Source: Thiotrichales bacterium (GTDB lineage: Bacteria > Pseudomonadota > Gammaproteobacteria > Thiomicrospirales > Thiomicrospiraceae). Taken from it: a DNA stretch of 64,000 nt. Below the pieces are notes generated by a model. That model was not told the DNA's origin, ran no database searches, and saw only the letters and a program-made list of their open reading frames with translations. This document shows positions 18,878 to 28,045 of the stretch, piece after piece (the stretch's first letter is position 1; each line of letters opens with the position of its first letter). The stretch is from positions 1 to 64,000 of the forward strand of contig JAFGXP010000001.1 in NCBI GenBank assembly GCA_016936535.1. Reading direction: 5' to 3'. Made by a program: the position numbers and the translations under genes.

Positions 18878-19630
18878 TCAAGGCGTTTTCTTACCGATCA
18901 CAAAACCGTTACTATAGCGCAAATCAAAGCTCTGTGCCGAGTTTCTCAGCGCCTCCGGAATTTGCGGATAGACTTGGAAAAAACGCTGCAACTGCCCTTG
19001 CCAATCGGCATCTTCGACCCGTATTTCTTGTCCATTGAGAAGCGAAATTTGCCAAACTTTGCCGGGTAAAGATGCAAGACCTTTTAGCGGAATTTGTTGT
19101 TCCGCAAACAAAGGACTCAACTCGACCCAGCGCTGAAGTACCGCTTTGGAGTCTTGCAAATCGCCATCCAAAACAATCAAATCTCGATAAGCATCAAGGT
19201 TATATGGGAAAAAAACCTGGCCCTGCTGATTAATCAACCCACCCAAACCCCAACGCGCCACCGGCTTTTGCTCAAGCAGATGCACCGCTAATTTATCTGG
19301 CCAAACTCGTGTCACCTCGGCTTGTGCAACCCAATCCAGCTGGGTTAGGCGCACTTGAACTTCTTCGATAGGCAGATCCCAGAAAGAGCGACCAAGATAG
19401 GGCTGCAATACCCGATCAACATCCTCTTTTTCCACCTCATTCAAGACCGCCTGCAACTGATAATGGTCAATGCTTTTGGCAAACCAATTCTCGCCTACCT
19501 TCTGCGGCAGCCACAACCAGGCGATGAAAACCACCGCTAAAGTACTGATCAGCAACCAAAAAGCCACCTTAGGTAGCTTTGAGCCTTCCTTTAACGGCCT
19601 CTCAAGCGGGTGTTCTGAAGAATTTGTCAT
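18878..19630 (-). CDS. ftsQ: Cell division protein FtsQ
   Basis: FtsQ is a bitopic inner-membrane divisome protein bridging FtsA/FtsZ and the FtsL-B/FtsW-I complex. The 250-residue protein has a short cytoplasmic tail, one transmembrane helix (about residues 24-43), a periplasmic POTRA domain, and the FtsQ beta domain with FPYNLDAYRDLIVLDG. It lies between ddl and ftsA in the standard dcw order. A GGGAAGAG ribosome site precedes the ATG. Confidence 0.92.
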   Translation of the reverse strand: MTNSSEHPLERPLKEGSKLPKVAFWLLISTLAVVFIAWLWLPQKVGENWFAKSIDHYQLQAVLNEVEKEDVDRVLQPYLGRSFWDLPIEEVQVRLTQLDWVAQAEVTRVWPDKLAVHLLEQKPVARWGLGGLINQQGQVFFPYNLDAYRDLIVLDGDLQDSKAVLQRWVELSPLFAEQQIPLKGLASLPGKVWQISLLNGQEIRVEDADWQGQLQRFFQVYPQIPEALRNSAQSFDLRYSNGFVIGKKTP

Positions 19631-19678
19631 CTCTTCCCTTTTTAGAGGACAAACGCCTCAAAAACCATAAGCAACGGC

Positions 19679-20596
19679 TTACTTGGCCCGTTGCAAAATG
19701 CGTTTCACCAACTGGGCAAAACTCATGCCACTGGCCTTGGCCGCCATGGGAACCAAACTGTGATCGGTCATACCCGGTACCGAATTCAACTCAATCAACC
19801 AAGGTTGATTGTCGTCATCCAACATTAAATCGACTCGCCCCCAAGTCTCCGCCCCCACGACAGAAAACGCTTCTAAAACCAGCTGCTGAATCTGTTCTTG
19901 TAAGGCGATCGGCAAGTCCACTGGACACAAATACTGAGTCTCATTCGACTGGTACTTCGCTTGATAATCGTAAAAACTATTCTGTGTTTTTAGCTCAATC
20001 AGCGGTAACGCCTGATTCTCCAAGACCGCGCAGGTAAATTCACGTCCACTAATCCATTGTTCAATCAAGACGTCACTGTCATACACTTGAGCCGCTTGCA
20101 CGGCTTGCGGTAAATCTTCACGTCGCTCAACCTTTTGCATACCGATGCTCGAACCCTCATGAATTGGCTTAACAATGACTGGGAAGCGCAATTCAAACGT
20201 ATCGATTGCCAAAGGACGTTGATTGGAGACCCAAACAAAATTGGGCGTAGGCAAGTTGGCACCACGCCAAATCCATTTGGTGCGGAGCTTATCCATTGCG
20301 ATAGCTGAGGCACTCAACCGACTGCCGGTGTAAGGCATTTTTAAATCCTGCAAAATTGCCTGCACCGTGCCATCTTCACCCCAACGTCCATGCAATGCGA
20401 TAAAAGCAACGTCAAAGTCTTGCGCAACCTGTTGCAGCTGTCGCAGATTTTTGACATCAATTGCCTTGGCATCGATGCCCTGCGCTTGTAAAGCCTCGGT
20501 AACCGCTTTGCCACTGCGCAATGAAATATCACGCTCGGCGGCCAAACCGCCCATTAACACCGCCACCTTAGTATGGGGATTTAATTCAAACGCCAT
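19679..20596 (-). CDS. ddl: D-alanine-D-alanine ligase
   Basis: Ddl joins two D-alanines with ATP for the peptidoglycan stem peptide. The 305-residue ATP-grasp enzyme shows VAVLMGGLAAERDISLRSG at the N-terminus, the serine loop PIHEGSSIGM, and the Mg-binding end WLIELNSVPGMTDHSLVP. This is the DdlB type found in dcw clusters. AAGGA lies six bases before the ATG. murC precedes it directly; no murB is present between them. Confidence 0.96.
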   Translation of the reverse strand: MAFELNPHTKVAVLMGGLAAERDISLRSGKAVTEALQAQGIDAKAIDVKNLRQLQQVAQDFDVAFIALHGRWGEDGTVQAILQDLKMPYTGSRLSASAIAMDKLRTKWIWRGANLPTPNFVWVSNQRPLAIDTFELRFPVIVKPIHEGSSIGMQKVERREDLPQAVQAAQVYDSDVLIEQWISGREFTCAVLENQALPLIELKTQNSFYDYQAKYQSNETQYLCPVDLPIALQEQIQQLVLEAFSVVGAETWGRVDLMLDDDNQPWLIELNSVPGMTDHSLVPMAAKASGMSFAQLVKRILQRAK

Positions 20597-20618
20597 AGGG
20601 TTCCTTCAAAACTCTGCT

Positions 20619-22013
20619 TTAATTCTTTTTTTCAGACTGCTCTGCCCATTTTTTGGCTTGCTGTCCAATATCCCCAGCGCCCATCAGCAGCAAGAGGTCT
20701 TGCTCGAGCAAAACCTCAGCACAGAGGGCATCCAGCTGCTCAATCGATTCGGCATAAAATCCCTGCCCACCCCGTGTCCGCAAGGATTGCAACAAGGCTT
20801 TGGAATCAAAATTTGCCAAGGGTTTTTCACCGGCTGGATAGACTTCACACAGAATCACCAAATCGGCCAACAACATCGCTTGAACAAATTCATCAAACAA
20901 ATCGCGCGTTCGGCTGTAACGATGTGGCTGAAACAGCAATACTAAACGCTGGTCAGCAAAGGCGGTTCGTGCTGTTTTCAAGGTTGCCATCAGCTCGGTC
21001 GGATGGTGGCCATAATCATCCACAAGGGTAACGACCCGCCCACCAATCTGACGCTGCGGATAAACTTCAAATCGTCGCCCCACACCGGCAAACTCAGCCA
21101 AAGCTTGCACAATCGCCGAAAACTCCACCTCCAACTCCAAAGCAACACTAATTGCTGCCAAGGCATTCAATACATTATGCTCACCGGGCAGGTTCAGCGT
21201 GATTGGGATACGCGGTTCCTGCCCACGTAGTTGCAAATCAAAATGCGTACGCATTCCGTCCGCTCGTAGGTTCACCGCTCGCACATCGGCCTGATCACTG
21301 AAACCGTAACCGATAAATTTACGGCTGATTTTGGGCAAGAGTTGACGAATATTTTCATCTTCCAAGCAAACAATCACCTTGCCATAAAAGGGCAAGCGAT
21401 GGATAAACTCAATAAAGGTATTTTCAAGATTACGGTAGTCCCCTTGATAGGTTTCCATATGATCTTGATCGACATTGGTGATGACCGACAGCATCGGCGC
21501 AAGATGCAAAAAGGAAGCATCCGATTCATCCGCCTCAGCCACCAGATAACGACTGGCTCCCAAGCGAGCGTTACTGCCAATTTGATTAAGCTTGCCACCA
21601 ATTACATAGGTCGGATCAATGCCGGCCTGGGTTAATACGGCGGCTGTCAAGCTGGTGGTGGTGGTCTTGCCATGCGTACCGGCAATGGCGATACCAAAGC
21701 GCATACGCATCAGTTCGGCTAGCATCTCGGCACGGGGAATGACCGGAATCCGTGCTTCACGCGCCCATTCCACTTCTGGATTGTCTTTGCCGATTGCGGT
21801 AGAAACAACGACCACATCGGAGCGCTTAACATGCTCAGCGTTGTGTCCCATCTGCACCACAGCACCGAGCTGGAGCAGATGCTCAACGGTTGGGTTTTTA
21901 CGGATGTCGGAACCACTCACGCGATAGCCGAGATTCAGACAGACTTCAGCAATCCCCGCCATCCCCACACCACCAATGCCGACAAAATGAATTTGTTGAA
22001 CCTGTTCCTTCAT
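20619..22013 (-). CDS. murC: UDP-N-acetylmuramate-L-alanine ligase
   Basis: MurC adds L-alanine to UDP-N-acetylmuramate, the first Mur-ligase step. From the ATG at 22013 (MKEQVQQIHFVGIGGVGMAG) it has 464 residues. It has the N-terminal dinucleotide-type glycine motif, the ATP loop GTHGKTTTTSL, and the central YGHHPTE and PHRYSRT motifs. It heads the block murC-ddl-ftsQ-ftsA. Upstream stands the sufS terminator, so this block must have its own promoter, unlike a standard dcw cluster where murC follows murG. Confidence 0.95.
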   Translation of the reverse strand: MKEQVQQIHFVGIGGVGMAGIAEVCLNLGYRVSGSDIRKNPTVEHLLQLGAVVQMGHNAEHVKRSDVVVVSTAIGKDNPEVEWAREARIPVIPRAEMLAELMRMRFGIAIAGTHGKTTTTSLTAAVLTQAGIDPTYVIGGKLNQIGSNARLGASRYLVAEADESDASFLHLAPMLSVITNVDQDHMETYQGDYRNLENTFIEFIHRLPFYGKVIVCLEDENIRQLLPKISRKFIGYGFSDQADVRAVNLRADGMRTHFDLQLRGQEPRIPITLNLPGEHNVLNALAAISVALELEVEFSAIVQALAEFAGVGRRFEVYPQRQIGGRVVTLVDDYGHHPTELMATLKTARTAFADQRLVLLFQPHRYSRTRDLFDEFVQAMLLADLVILCEVYPAGEKPLANFDSKALLQSLRTRGGQGFYAESIEQLDALCAEVLLEQDLLLLMGAGDIGQQAKKWAEQSEKKN

Positions 22014-22102
22014 ACACTCTATATTTTGCCTAATTGAAACTGCGCATATCATACAACGGCTAAACCGTGATGAGGCGGCTTTTTCTCGACCGCTTTAATG
22101 GG

Positions 22103-22146
22103 GTAAAAACGAAAAAACCCATTGCTGCGAAACAACAATGGGTTAA
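22103..22146 (-). terminator. Rho-independent terminator of the suf operon
   Basis: On the minus strand AACCCATTG (22144-22136) and CAATGGGTT (22124-22116) form a nine-base stem followed by TTTTCGTTTTT. It lies ~35 bp after the sufS stop and isolates murC from suf transcription. Confidence 0.92.
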
Positions 22147-22178
22147 TAATTCAGACCAATTTAAACGCCTTGGTCGTT

Positions 22179-23399
22179 TTACAGCAGCATCGCCTTCGCC
22201 TCTTGTAAGGCCGCAACCAAACGATCAATATCCGCAAAATTATTATAGACTCCAAACGAAGCACGAATTGTGGCTGGCACCTTAAAATGTTGCATAACAG
22301 GCATAGCACAATGATGACTGGCGCGTAAAGCAATCCCGTCTTGATCCATTAAGGTGGCCATATCGTGTGGATGCACCCCCTCAATCACAAACGAAATCAC
22401 GCCCCCTTTCTCAGCCGCCTGACCAATAAACCGCAAGCCCTCAATTTCTTTTAAGCGGTCGGTCGCATAAGCTAGGAGCTGCGCTTCATAGGCCGCAATT
22501 TCCGGCAAACCAATCTCTTGTAAAAAACGAATCGCTTCGGCCAAACCGATCGCGCCTTCAATATGCGGAGTACCGGCTTCAAACTTATAAGGCAGGATGT
22601 TGTATTCGGTTTTTTCAAAGGTTACCGAATAAATCATATCGCCCCCACCTTGGTAAGGCGGCATGGCTTCTAACAAGGCTTCTTTGGCGTAAAGTACACC
22701 AATGCCGGTTGGACCGTACATTTTATGCCCCGAAAGTGCATAAAAATCACAATCCAAATCGCGCACATCCACCGGCATATGTGGGGTGGCTTGGGCACCA
22801 TCCACCAAAACTTTCGCGCCAACCGCGTGCGCAATTTGCGCCATAGCCTTAACGGGATTGATGGTACCCAGGGCGTTTGACATTTGGGTTACCGCTAACA
22901 ACTTGGTTTTGGCGGAAACCATTCCTTGCAGTGCATTTAAACAGATTTCACCGCGATCATTCATCGGCAAAACCGACAAACGAATGCCAATTTGATCGCG
23001 CAACAGCTGCCAAGGCACAATATTTGAATGATGCTCCATCTCCGTGATGATGATTTCATCACCGGCTTGTAGATTCGTACGCGCCCAAGACTGAGCCACC
23101 AAATTAATGGCTTCGGTGACCCCTCTCACAAACACAATTTCCCGAGTCGAAGCAGCATTTAAAAACTGACGTGTGGTTTCTCGCGCGCCCTCGTATAACT
23201 CGGTAGCGCGTTCACTCAAGCCGTAAACCCCACGATGAACATTGGCATTCTGCTGGGCATAGTAGGTCGTAATCGCATCAATCACCCGCTGCGGTTTTTG
23301 CGAGGTTGCCCCATTGTCCAAATAGACTAACGACTGACCATTTTCCTTTTGATTCAAAATTGGAAATTGGCTACGGATTTCAGCAAATTTTGCGTTCAT
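22179..23399 (-). CDS. sufS: Cysteine desulfurase SufS
   Basis: SufS removes sulfur from cysteine and delivers it as persulfide for iron-sulfur assembly. From the ATG at 23399 (AAGAAGAG ribosome site) the protein has 406 residues. The PLP lysine is in ALSGHKMYGPTG, and the catalytic cysteine lies in RASHHCAMP, which identifies the group II SufS/CsdA type. It ends the sufB-C-D-S operon. A sulfur-acceptor gene (sufE or sufU) is not in the window. Confidence 0.95.
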   Translation of the reverse strand: MNAKFAEIRSQFPILNQKENGQSLVYLDNGATSQKPQRVIDAITTYYAQQNANVHRGVYGLSERATELYEGARETTRQFLNAASTREIVFVRGVTEAINLVAQSWARTNLQAGDEIIITEMEHHSNIVPWQLLRDQIGIRLSVLPMNDRGEICLNALQGMVSAKTKLLAVTQMSNALGTINPVKAMAQIAHAVGAKVLVDGAQATPHMPVDVRDLDCDFYALSGHKMYGPTGIGVLYAKEALLEAMPPYQGGGDMIYSVTFEKTEYNILPYKFEAGTPHIEGAIGLAEAIRFLQEIGLPEIAAYEAQLLAYATDRLKEIEGLRFIGQAAEKGGVISFVIEGVHPHDMATLMDQDGIALRASHHCAMPVMQHFKVPATIRASFGVYNNFADIDRLVAALQEAKAMLL

Positions 23400-23448
23400 A
23401 AACACTCTTCTTAACACAGTCGGTTAAATCAGGAACAACGCAGCCGTT

Positions 23449-24771
23449 TTAAGGTAAATGCGTCTGCTGCAATGCCAAGGCTAAGCGCTCCATCACCCAG
23501 CGCCGAATCGGCTCTTGGCGAACCACTTCTGCTGGCTCAAGCAAGAAGGCTTGGGTAATCATCCGCAAAGCATCTGCTTTATGGATGCCACGCGCTTGCA
23601 AGTAAAAAATCTGGTTTTTATCAATTTGGCCAGAGGCAGAGCCGTGCGAACACTTCACATCGTCCGCATAGATTTCCAACTTTGGCTTCGTGTTCATCTT
23701 GGCAAAATCAGACAACAACAGGTTTTTATTATCCATCTGTCCATCCGTTTTCTGCGCTTGTTGATCCACCCGAATCATCCCGTCAAAAACGCCAATTGCT
23801 TGGTCCTCTAATACAAACTTATGCAACTGACGACTGAACCCCTTCGCCTGATTGTGATGGGTGCAGGTACGAGAATCAACGGTTTGCGCACCCAAGCCAA
23901 TACAAGCACTGTTCTGTTGATTTTCAATCTGCTCGCCATCCATAAACAAATGATTTTGGTGACGACTGAGTTGAGAACCTATTGCCCCATAGAAAGTTGT
24001 AAACTGACTGGCCTCGGCTTGATAAATAAACTGATTATTAAAATAAAAACTATCGCGGTTTTGCTCTTGCAACAGAATTTGCTGCACGCGGGCGTGCTTA
24101 CCAAGTTCTATTTCGGTCACCACATTGACACAACCGGCACCTTGCGATTGCAAAGAAACATATCGCTCAATCAGTGTGACTTCGGCGTTTTCGCCCACCG
24201 ACACGCGCTGACGAAGCACACTGTGGTGCAACGGCTGTGTCTGTAGATGCAATACAAAAATCGGCAAGGATAAGGTGACATTCGCTGCCACTTCAAGCAC
24301 CATACCATCCTGAAATAACATCGAGTTTAAACTGGCAAATGGCTCCGCTAAAACCGTATCTTGATTGGCAAACAAGCCGCCTAACTCAGTATTAGCCTGT
24401 AAGGCATCGGCAAAACTTTCGAGAAGAACACCGGCAGGAAGCTGCGACAATTCATCCGATAAGGTCTCACAAAAATGGCCATCGACCCAGACCAGTTTGA
24501 TAACCGGAAAACTCGGCATCCAGGCTTGCCAGTTCGCCACAGGCTGGGAGATACCCTGTTGAGAAAAATGCTGGGCAAGAAATCCGCTGAGCTTGCTGTA
24601 CTTCCAATCTTCGTCTTTAGCGGTTGGAAAAGCCTGCTCAACAAAGCGCTCTTGCGCCTGCTGGCGAACCTTGCTCAAAAACGGGTTTTGCGACGTCTGA
24701 GCAATCTGCTGCGCCTGCTGCAAATAGAAATCGAGCGCTTGTTGCGCAATGGGGGAGCGTTTTTTTACCAT
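23449..24771 (-). CDS. sufD: Fe-S cluster assembly protein SufD
   Basis: SufD is part of the SufBC2D scaffold on which Fe-S clusters are built. The 440-residue protein has the N-terminal helical region and the C-terminal beta-helix core with KMNTKPKLEIYADDVKCSHGS, including the conserved CSHG, and ends in the helical segment contacting SufC. A GGGAG ribosome site precedes the ATG, and the gene starts 18 bp after sufC. N-terminal variation is normal for the family. Confidence 0.94.
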   Translation of the reverse strand: MVKKRSPIAQQALDFYLQQAQQIAQTSQNPFLSKVRQQAQERFVEQAFPTAKDEDWKYSKLSGFLAQHFSQQGISQPVANWQAWMPSFPVIKLVWVDGHFCETLSDELSQLPAGVLLESFADALQANTELGGLFANQDTVLAEPFASLNSMLFQDGMVLEVAANVTLSLPIFVLHLQTQPLHHSVLRQRVSVGENAEVTLIERYVSLQSQGAGCVNVVTEIELGKHARVQQILLQEQNRDSFYFNNQFIYQAEASQFTTFYGAIGSQLSRHQNHLFMDGEQIENQQNSACIGLGAQTVDSRTCTHHNQAKGFSRQLHKFVLEDQAIGVFDGMIRVDQQAQKTDGQMDNKNLLLSDFAKMNTKPKLEIYADDVKCSHGSASGQIDKNQIFYLQARGIHKADALRMITQAFLLEPAEVVRQEPIRRWVMERLALALQQTHLP

Positions 24772-24789
24772 CCGAAAATCTCCCTTACC

Positions 24790-25548
24790 TTACGCGTTTT
24801 GATACTGCTGAATAATCTCATCGTATCCGTTTTTCTCAAGCTCAAGCGCCAGTTCAAAACCACCGGATTTAATGATGCGGCCGTCATAGAGCACGTGAAC
24901 GTGATCCGGTTTGATGTAATCCAGCAGACGCTGATAATGGGTCACAACAATAAAACTTCGCTGAGGTGAGCGTAATGCATTCACCCCATTTGCCACCAAA
25001 CGCAGGGCATCAATATCAAGACCGGAGTCGGTTTCATCCATAATGCACAGCTTGGGCTCCAGCAAAGCCATTTGAAAAATATCGTTACGTTTTTTCTCAC
25101 CGCCAGAAAACCCAACATTGACCGAACGCTCAAGTAGATCGGCTCGCATTTCTAATAACGCGATGCGCTCTTTCGCAAACTCGTCAAAATCAAACATATC
25201 CAATGCCGGCAGCCCACGTTCCTGACGCACTGCATTGACGGCGGTCTGCATAAACAACTTATTACTGACCCCCGGAATTTCCACCGGATACTGAAACGCC
25301 AAAAAGAGTCCTTTACGGGCGCGCTCCTCCGGATCCAACGCCAATAAATCTTCGCCATCAAAATCGACGGCACCCGCAGAGACTTCGTAGTCTTCACGCC
25401 CAGCCAACACACTGGCTAAGGTACTTTTTCCCGCCCCGTTAGGGCCCATAATGGCATGTACTTCGCCGGCATTTACCTGCAAGTTCAGTCCTTTTAGAAT
25501 CACTTTCTCATCAATTTGAGCTTGCAGATTTTCAATGTTTAATAACAT
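24790..25548 (-). CDS. sufC: Fe-S cluster assembly ATPase SufC
   Basis: SufC is the ABC-type ATPase of the SufBCD scaffold. The 252-residue protein has Walker A GPNGAGKST, the signature NVGFSGGEKKRNDIFQ, Walker B KLCIMDETDSGLD and the H-loop in VVTHYQRLLDYI. Those sequences are specific to SufC rather than to transporter ATPases. It is separated from sufB by 103 bp holding a strong inverted repeat, an unusually wide gap inside a suf operon. Confidence 0.97.
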   Translation of the reverse strand: MLLNIENLQAQIDEKVILKGLNLQVNAGEVHAIMGPNGAGKSTLASVLAGREDYEVSAGAVDFDGEDLLALDPEERARKGLFLAFQYPVEIPGVSNKLFMQTAVNAVRQERGLPALDMFDFDEFAKERIALLEMRADLLERSVNVGFSGGEKKRNDIFQMALLEPKLCIMDETDSGLDIDALRLVANGVNALRSPQRSFIVVTHYQRLLDYIKPDHVHVLYDGRIIKSGGFELALELEKNGYDEIIQQYQNA

Positions 25549-25577
25549 GTTTACAGCCTTTTATCTGGTAACCTGTA

Positions 25578-25612
25578 AGAGCCAAATATCCATCTTTTCG
25601 GTTTTTGGCTCT
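25578..25612. repeat. Nine-base perfect inverted repeat in the sufB-sufC gap
   Basis: AGAGCCAAA (25578-25586) and TTTGGCTCT (25604-25612) enclose 17 bases. In the minus-strand mRNA this forms a hairpin ~30 bases before the sufC start. There is no T run, so it is not an intrinsic terminator; processing or pausing is possible. Confidence 0.6.
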
Positions 25613-25651
25613 GTGCTTATTGAGGGTTTCATCAACGCGCTTTAGGGCGTT

Positions 25652-27148
25652 TTACCCTACCGAACCCTCTAAGGAAATCGCCAACAACTCTTCCGCCTCT
25701 TGAGCAAATTCTAACGGCAGCTCAGAAAAAACCTCTTTGCAAAAGCCGTTAACAATCATCGAAATCGCATCCTGCTCGGAAATACCGCGCTGCTGACAAT
25801 AAAACAACTGATCTTCGCCAATACGCGAGGTCGTGGCCTCATGTTCAATCTGTGCGGTGGCGTTTTCCACTTCAATGTACGGGAACGTATGCGCACCACA
25901 CTGGTCACCAATCAACATCGAGTCACACTGTGTAAAGTTACGCGCGCCCTCCGCTGAGGCCAAAATTTTGACTTCACCACGATAGGTGTTATCGCTTTTG
26001 CCGGCGGATAATCCCTTAGAAATGATCGTGCTGCGCGTATTCTTACCGATGTGAATCATTTTCGTGCCGGTGTCCGCTTGCTGGCGACGGTTGGTCAAGG
26101 CCACCGAGTAAAATTCGCCAATGGAATTATCCCCTTTCAAAATACAGCTGGGGTATTTCCATGTAATGGCCGAACCGGTTTCCGCTTGCGTCCAAGACAA
26201 CTTAGCATTGCGACCCTCACAAATGCCACGCTTGGTGACAAAATTTAAAATACCGCCTTCGCAGTTTTCATCCCCTGGGTACCAGTTTTGCACAGTAGAG
26301 TATTTGACCTCAGCATCTTCATGCACAATCACCTCAACCACCGCCGCATGCAGCTGATAGGTATCGCGAACCGGAGCAGAGCAACCCTCAAGATAACTCA
26401 CATAGCTACCCTTTTCCGCCACAAGAATGGTTCGCTCAAACTGACCGGTTTTGGCCTCGTTAATTCGGAAATAGGTAGAAAGATCCATCGGACAGCGCAC
26501 GCCTGGTGGAACATAAACAAAAGTACCGTCTGAGGCGACCGCAGAATTTAAGGCCGCAAAATAGTTGTCATAATAGGGAACAACGGTGCCCATGTATTTT
26601 TGCACCAATTCTGGGTGTTCTTGAACCGCTTCAGAGAAAGAGCAAAAAATAATCCCGTATTTCGCAAGCTCTTCTCGCTTGGTGGTGGAGACCGAAATCG
26701 AGTCAAAAATCGCATCCACAGCAACATTGGCATCGTTATCGCCAATCGGCACGCCCAGAGCCGCAAAAGCTTTGGCGACTTCTGGATCAATCGCTTGAGC
26801 GTCATCCGTGCCACAGCTTCCAGCACAGTTGCCGCATTCTGGGGCAGAATAGTAAGAATAATCTTGGTAATCGAGCGGGGCATATTTGGCTTTAGCCCAA
26901 TGCGGTTCGCGCATGGTCTGCCAGTGGGCAAACGCTTTTAAGCGGAAATCCAGCATCCATTGCGGCTCATTTTTCTTTGCGGAAATGGCACGCACTACCT
27001 GCTCGTTAATGCCTTTTTCAAAGGTTTCAACGTGCGTTTTGGTCTCAAACCCTTCGCGGTAATTGAACTTCTTTTGAAGAATCTGATTAATCTCTTCGTA
27101 TTCACTCTGCGCGGGTGTCAGATCGATCATTTGCTTTGCTTCAGCCAT
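25652..27148 (-). CDS. sufB: Fe-S cluster assembly protein SufB
   Basis: SufB is the scaffold subunit that receives sulfur and holds the nascent cluster in the SufBC2D complex. The 498-residue protein contains [13 protein letters not shown] near residue 108, [37 protein letters not shown], and the C-terminal core with [16 protein letters not shown] and [15 protein letters not shown]. It is first in the operon. No sufA or Rrf2-family regulator gene lies upstream here; the preceding gene on this strand is the degenerate COG0523-like gene. Confidence 0.96.
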   Translation of the reverse strand: MAEAKQMIDLTPAQSEYEEINQILQKKFNYREGFETKTHVETFEKGINEQVVRAISAKKNEPQWMLDFRLKAFAHWQTMREPHWAKAKYAPLDYQDYSYYSAPECGNCAGSCGTDDAQAIDPEVAKAFAALGVPIGDNDANVAVDAIFDSISVSTTKREELAKYGIIFCSFSEAVQEHPELVQKYMGTVVPYYDNYFAALNSAVASDGTFVYVPPGVRCPMDLSTYFRINEAKTGQFERTILVAEKGSYVSYLEGCSAPVRDTYQLHAAVVEVIVHEDAEVKYSTVQNWYPGDENCEGGILNFVTKRGICEGRNAKLSWTQAETGSAITWKYPSCILKGDNSIGEFYSVALTNRRQQADTGTKMIHIGKNTRSTIISKGLSAGKSDNTYRGEVKILASAEGARNFTQCDSMLIGDQCGAHTFPYIEVENATAQIEHEATTSRIGEDQLFYCQQRGISEQDAISMIVNGFCKEVFSELPLEFAQEAEELLAISLEGSVG

Positions 27149-27180
27149 ATCACTAACGCCTAATATGTAAATTTCGGGGT

Positions 27181-27209
27181 ATTTTAGTAGGTTATTCCAC
27201 CAAAGTCCA
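27181..27209 (-). promoter_or_regulatory. Possible sufB promoter with an IscR-like half site
   Basis: On the minus strand TGGACT (27209-27204) and TAAAAT (27186-27181) are spaced by 17 bp. The -10 overlaps ATAACCTACTAAAAT, which resembles the left half of the type 1 IscR consensus; the right half does not match. The -35 is poor. Confidence 0.3.
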
Positions 27210-27292
27210 TTTCGTGCCGTGGATGGACCACCGCAAGGGAGTTCTTTACCCCAAAAAATACAAGGTTATTTTGGTGAAAATTCAACGGCTTA

Positions 27293-28024
27293 TTATACGG
27301 TCTTGCTCGGCGAATCACAGGTCAAAAGCGCGCTTTCCAACCAAACAAGATCGAGCGCCTCACCTTCAATTCTCAACTGCCCTAAAAACAAGGAGGGCAA
27401 GAGTTCGGCAGCGGCAAATAAATCCCAACGCAGCGCTGAACCTTCAATCTGCACCCAATTAGCATATTCCTGGGTAGCTAAAACTCCTTGCACACGAGCT
27501 ATGCGCATACCCAGAGCGCTTTTGGCATTATCCAGAACCATTAACACCTGCTCCAAATTTGGGCGTTCCAAGCAGAAGGTGTGTGTTTGCCAAGTATCCA
27601 CTGGCTTTTGCACAGCCGTAAAATCCAATGAAGGACGTAAGGTGTCGAAAAGTCCGCTGGGCAAGGCGTGTTGCACGCTCAATCGGATTGGCAAATCAGG
27701 GGCTTGCTGACGCAGCCATTGTTGCCAACGCTGTTGCAGCTCTAAACTGGTGGCCTCCAGAAAATGTAACACTACCAGCTGTGCCGCTTGCAATAAACAC
27801 TGCAATTTTGCCTCAAGCCACGCATCGCGAGATTGTTGCCAAAAACTTCGGGCATCCACCACCAAACAACGAACTGTGTTTGAATCCGATTTCAAGAGCG
27901 GCAAGGCGTTAAAAGGCACCGGTTCAATGAGGCAACCTACACGATCTTGCCAGGCTTGAGCCAAACGTCGCTTGCCACATCCGGGCAAACCGAAAAGCTG
28001 AAGGCACTGTGGCTTTGCACCCAT
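27293..28024 (-). CDS. Degenerate COG0523/CobW-like P-loop protein in the znuA operon
   Basis: The 243-residue protein has the fold pattern of a G3E GTPase of the COG0523 (CobW) family but with eroded motifs. The P-loop is GLPGCGKR (residues 12-19), with Arg where Ser or Thr should bind magnesium. The Walker-B-like CLVVDARS lies at 53-60. The position of the NKxD guanine motif (84-91) reads VVLHFLEA, and no CxCC metal site is present. The C-terminal part (about 160-243) resembles the CobW C-terminal domain. It starts 21 bp after znuA, so the two are probably co-transcribed; COG0523 proteins are known partners in zinc homeostasis. It may be a non-hydrolysing relative or a partner protein. Family assignment is by eye. 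Confidence 0.5.
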   Translation of the reverse strand: MGAKPQCLQLFGLPGCGKRRLAQAWQDRVGCLIEPVPFNALPLLKSDSNTVRCLVVDARSFWQQSRDAWLEAKLQCLLQAAQLVVLHFLEATSLELQQRWQQWLRQQAPDLPIRLSVQHALPSGLFDTLRPSLDFTAVQKPVDTWQTHTFCLERPNLEQVLMVLDNAKSALGMRIARVQGVLATQEYANWVQIEGSALRWDLFAAAELLPSLFLGQLRIEGEALDLVWLESALLTCDSPSKTV

Positions 28025-28045
28025 TCTGCATTCCCTCTAAGGTTT

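Noticed and set aside
19679-22013. Missing murB as a deletion in the cluster
   Set aside because: murB is outside dcw in many gammaproteobacteria, including E. coli, so absence between murC and ddl is not notable.
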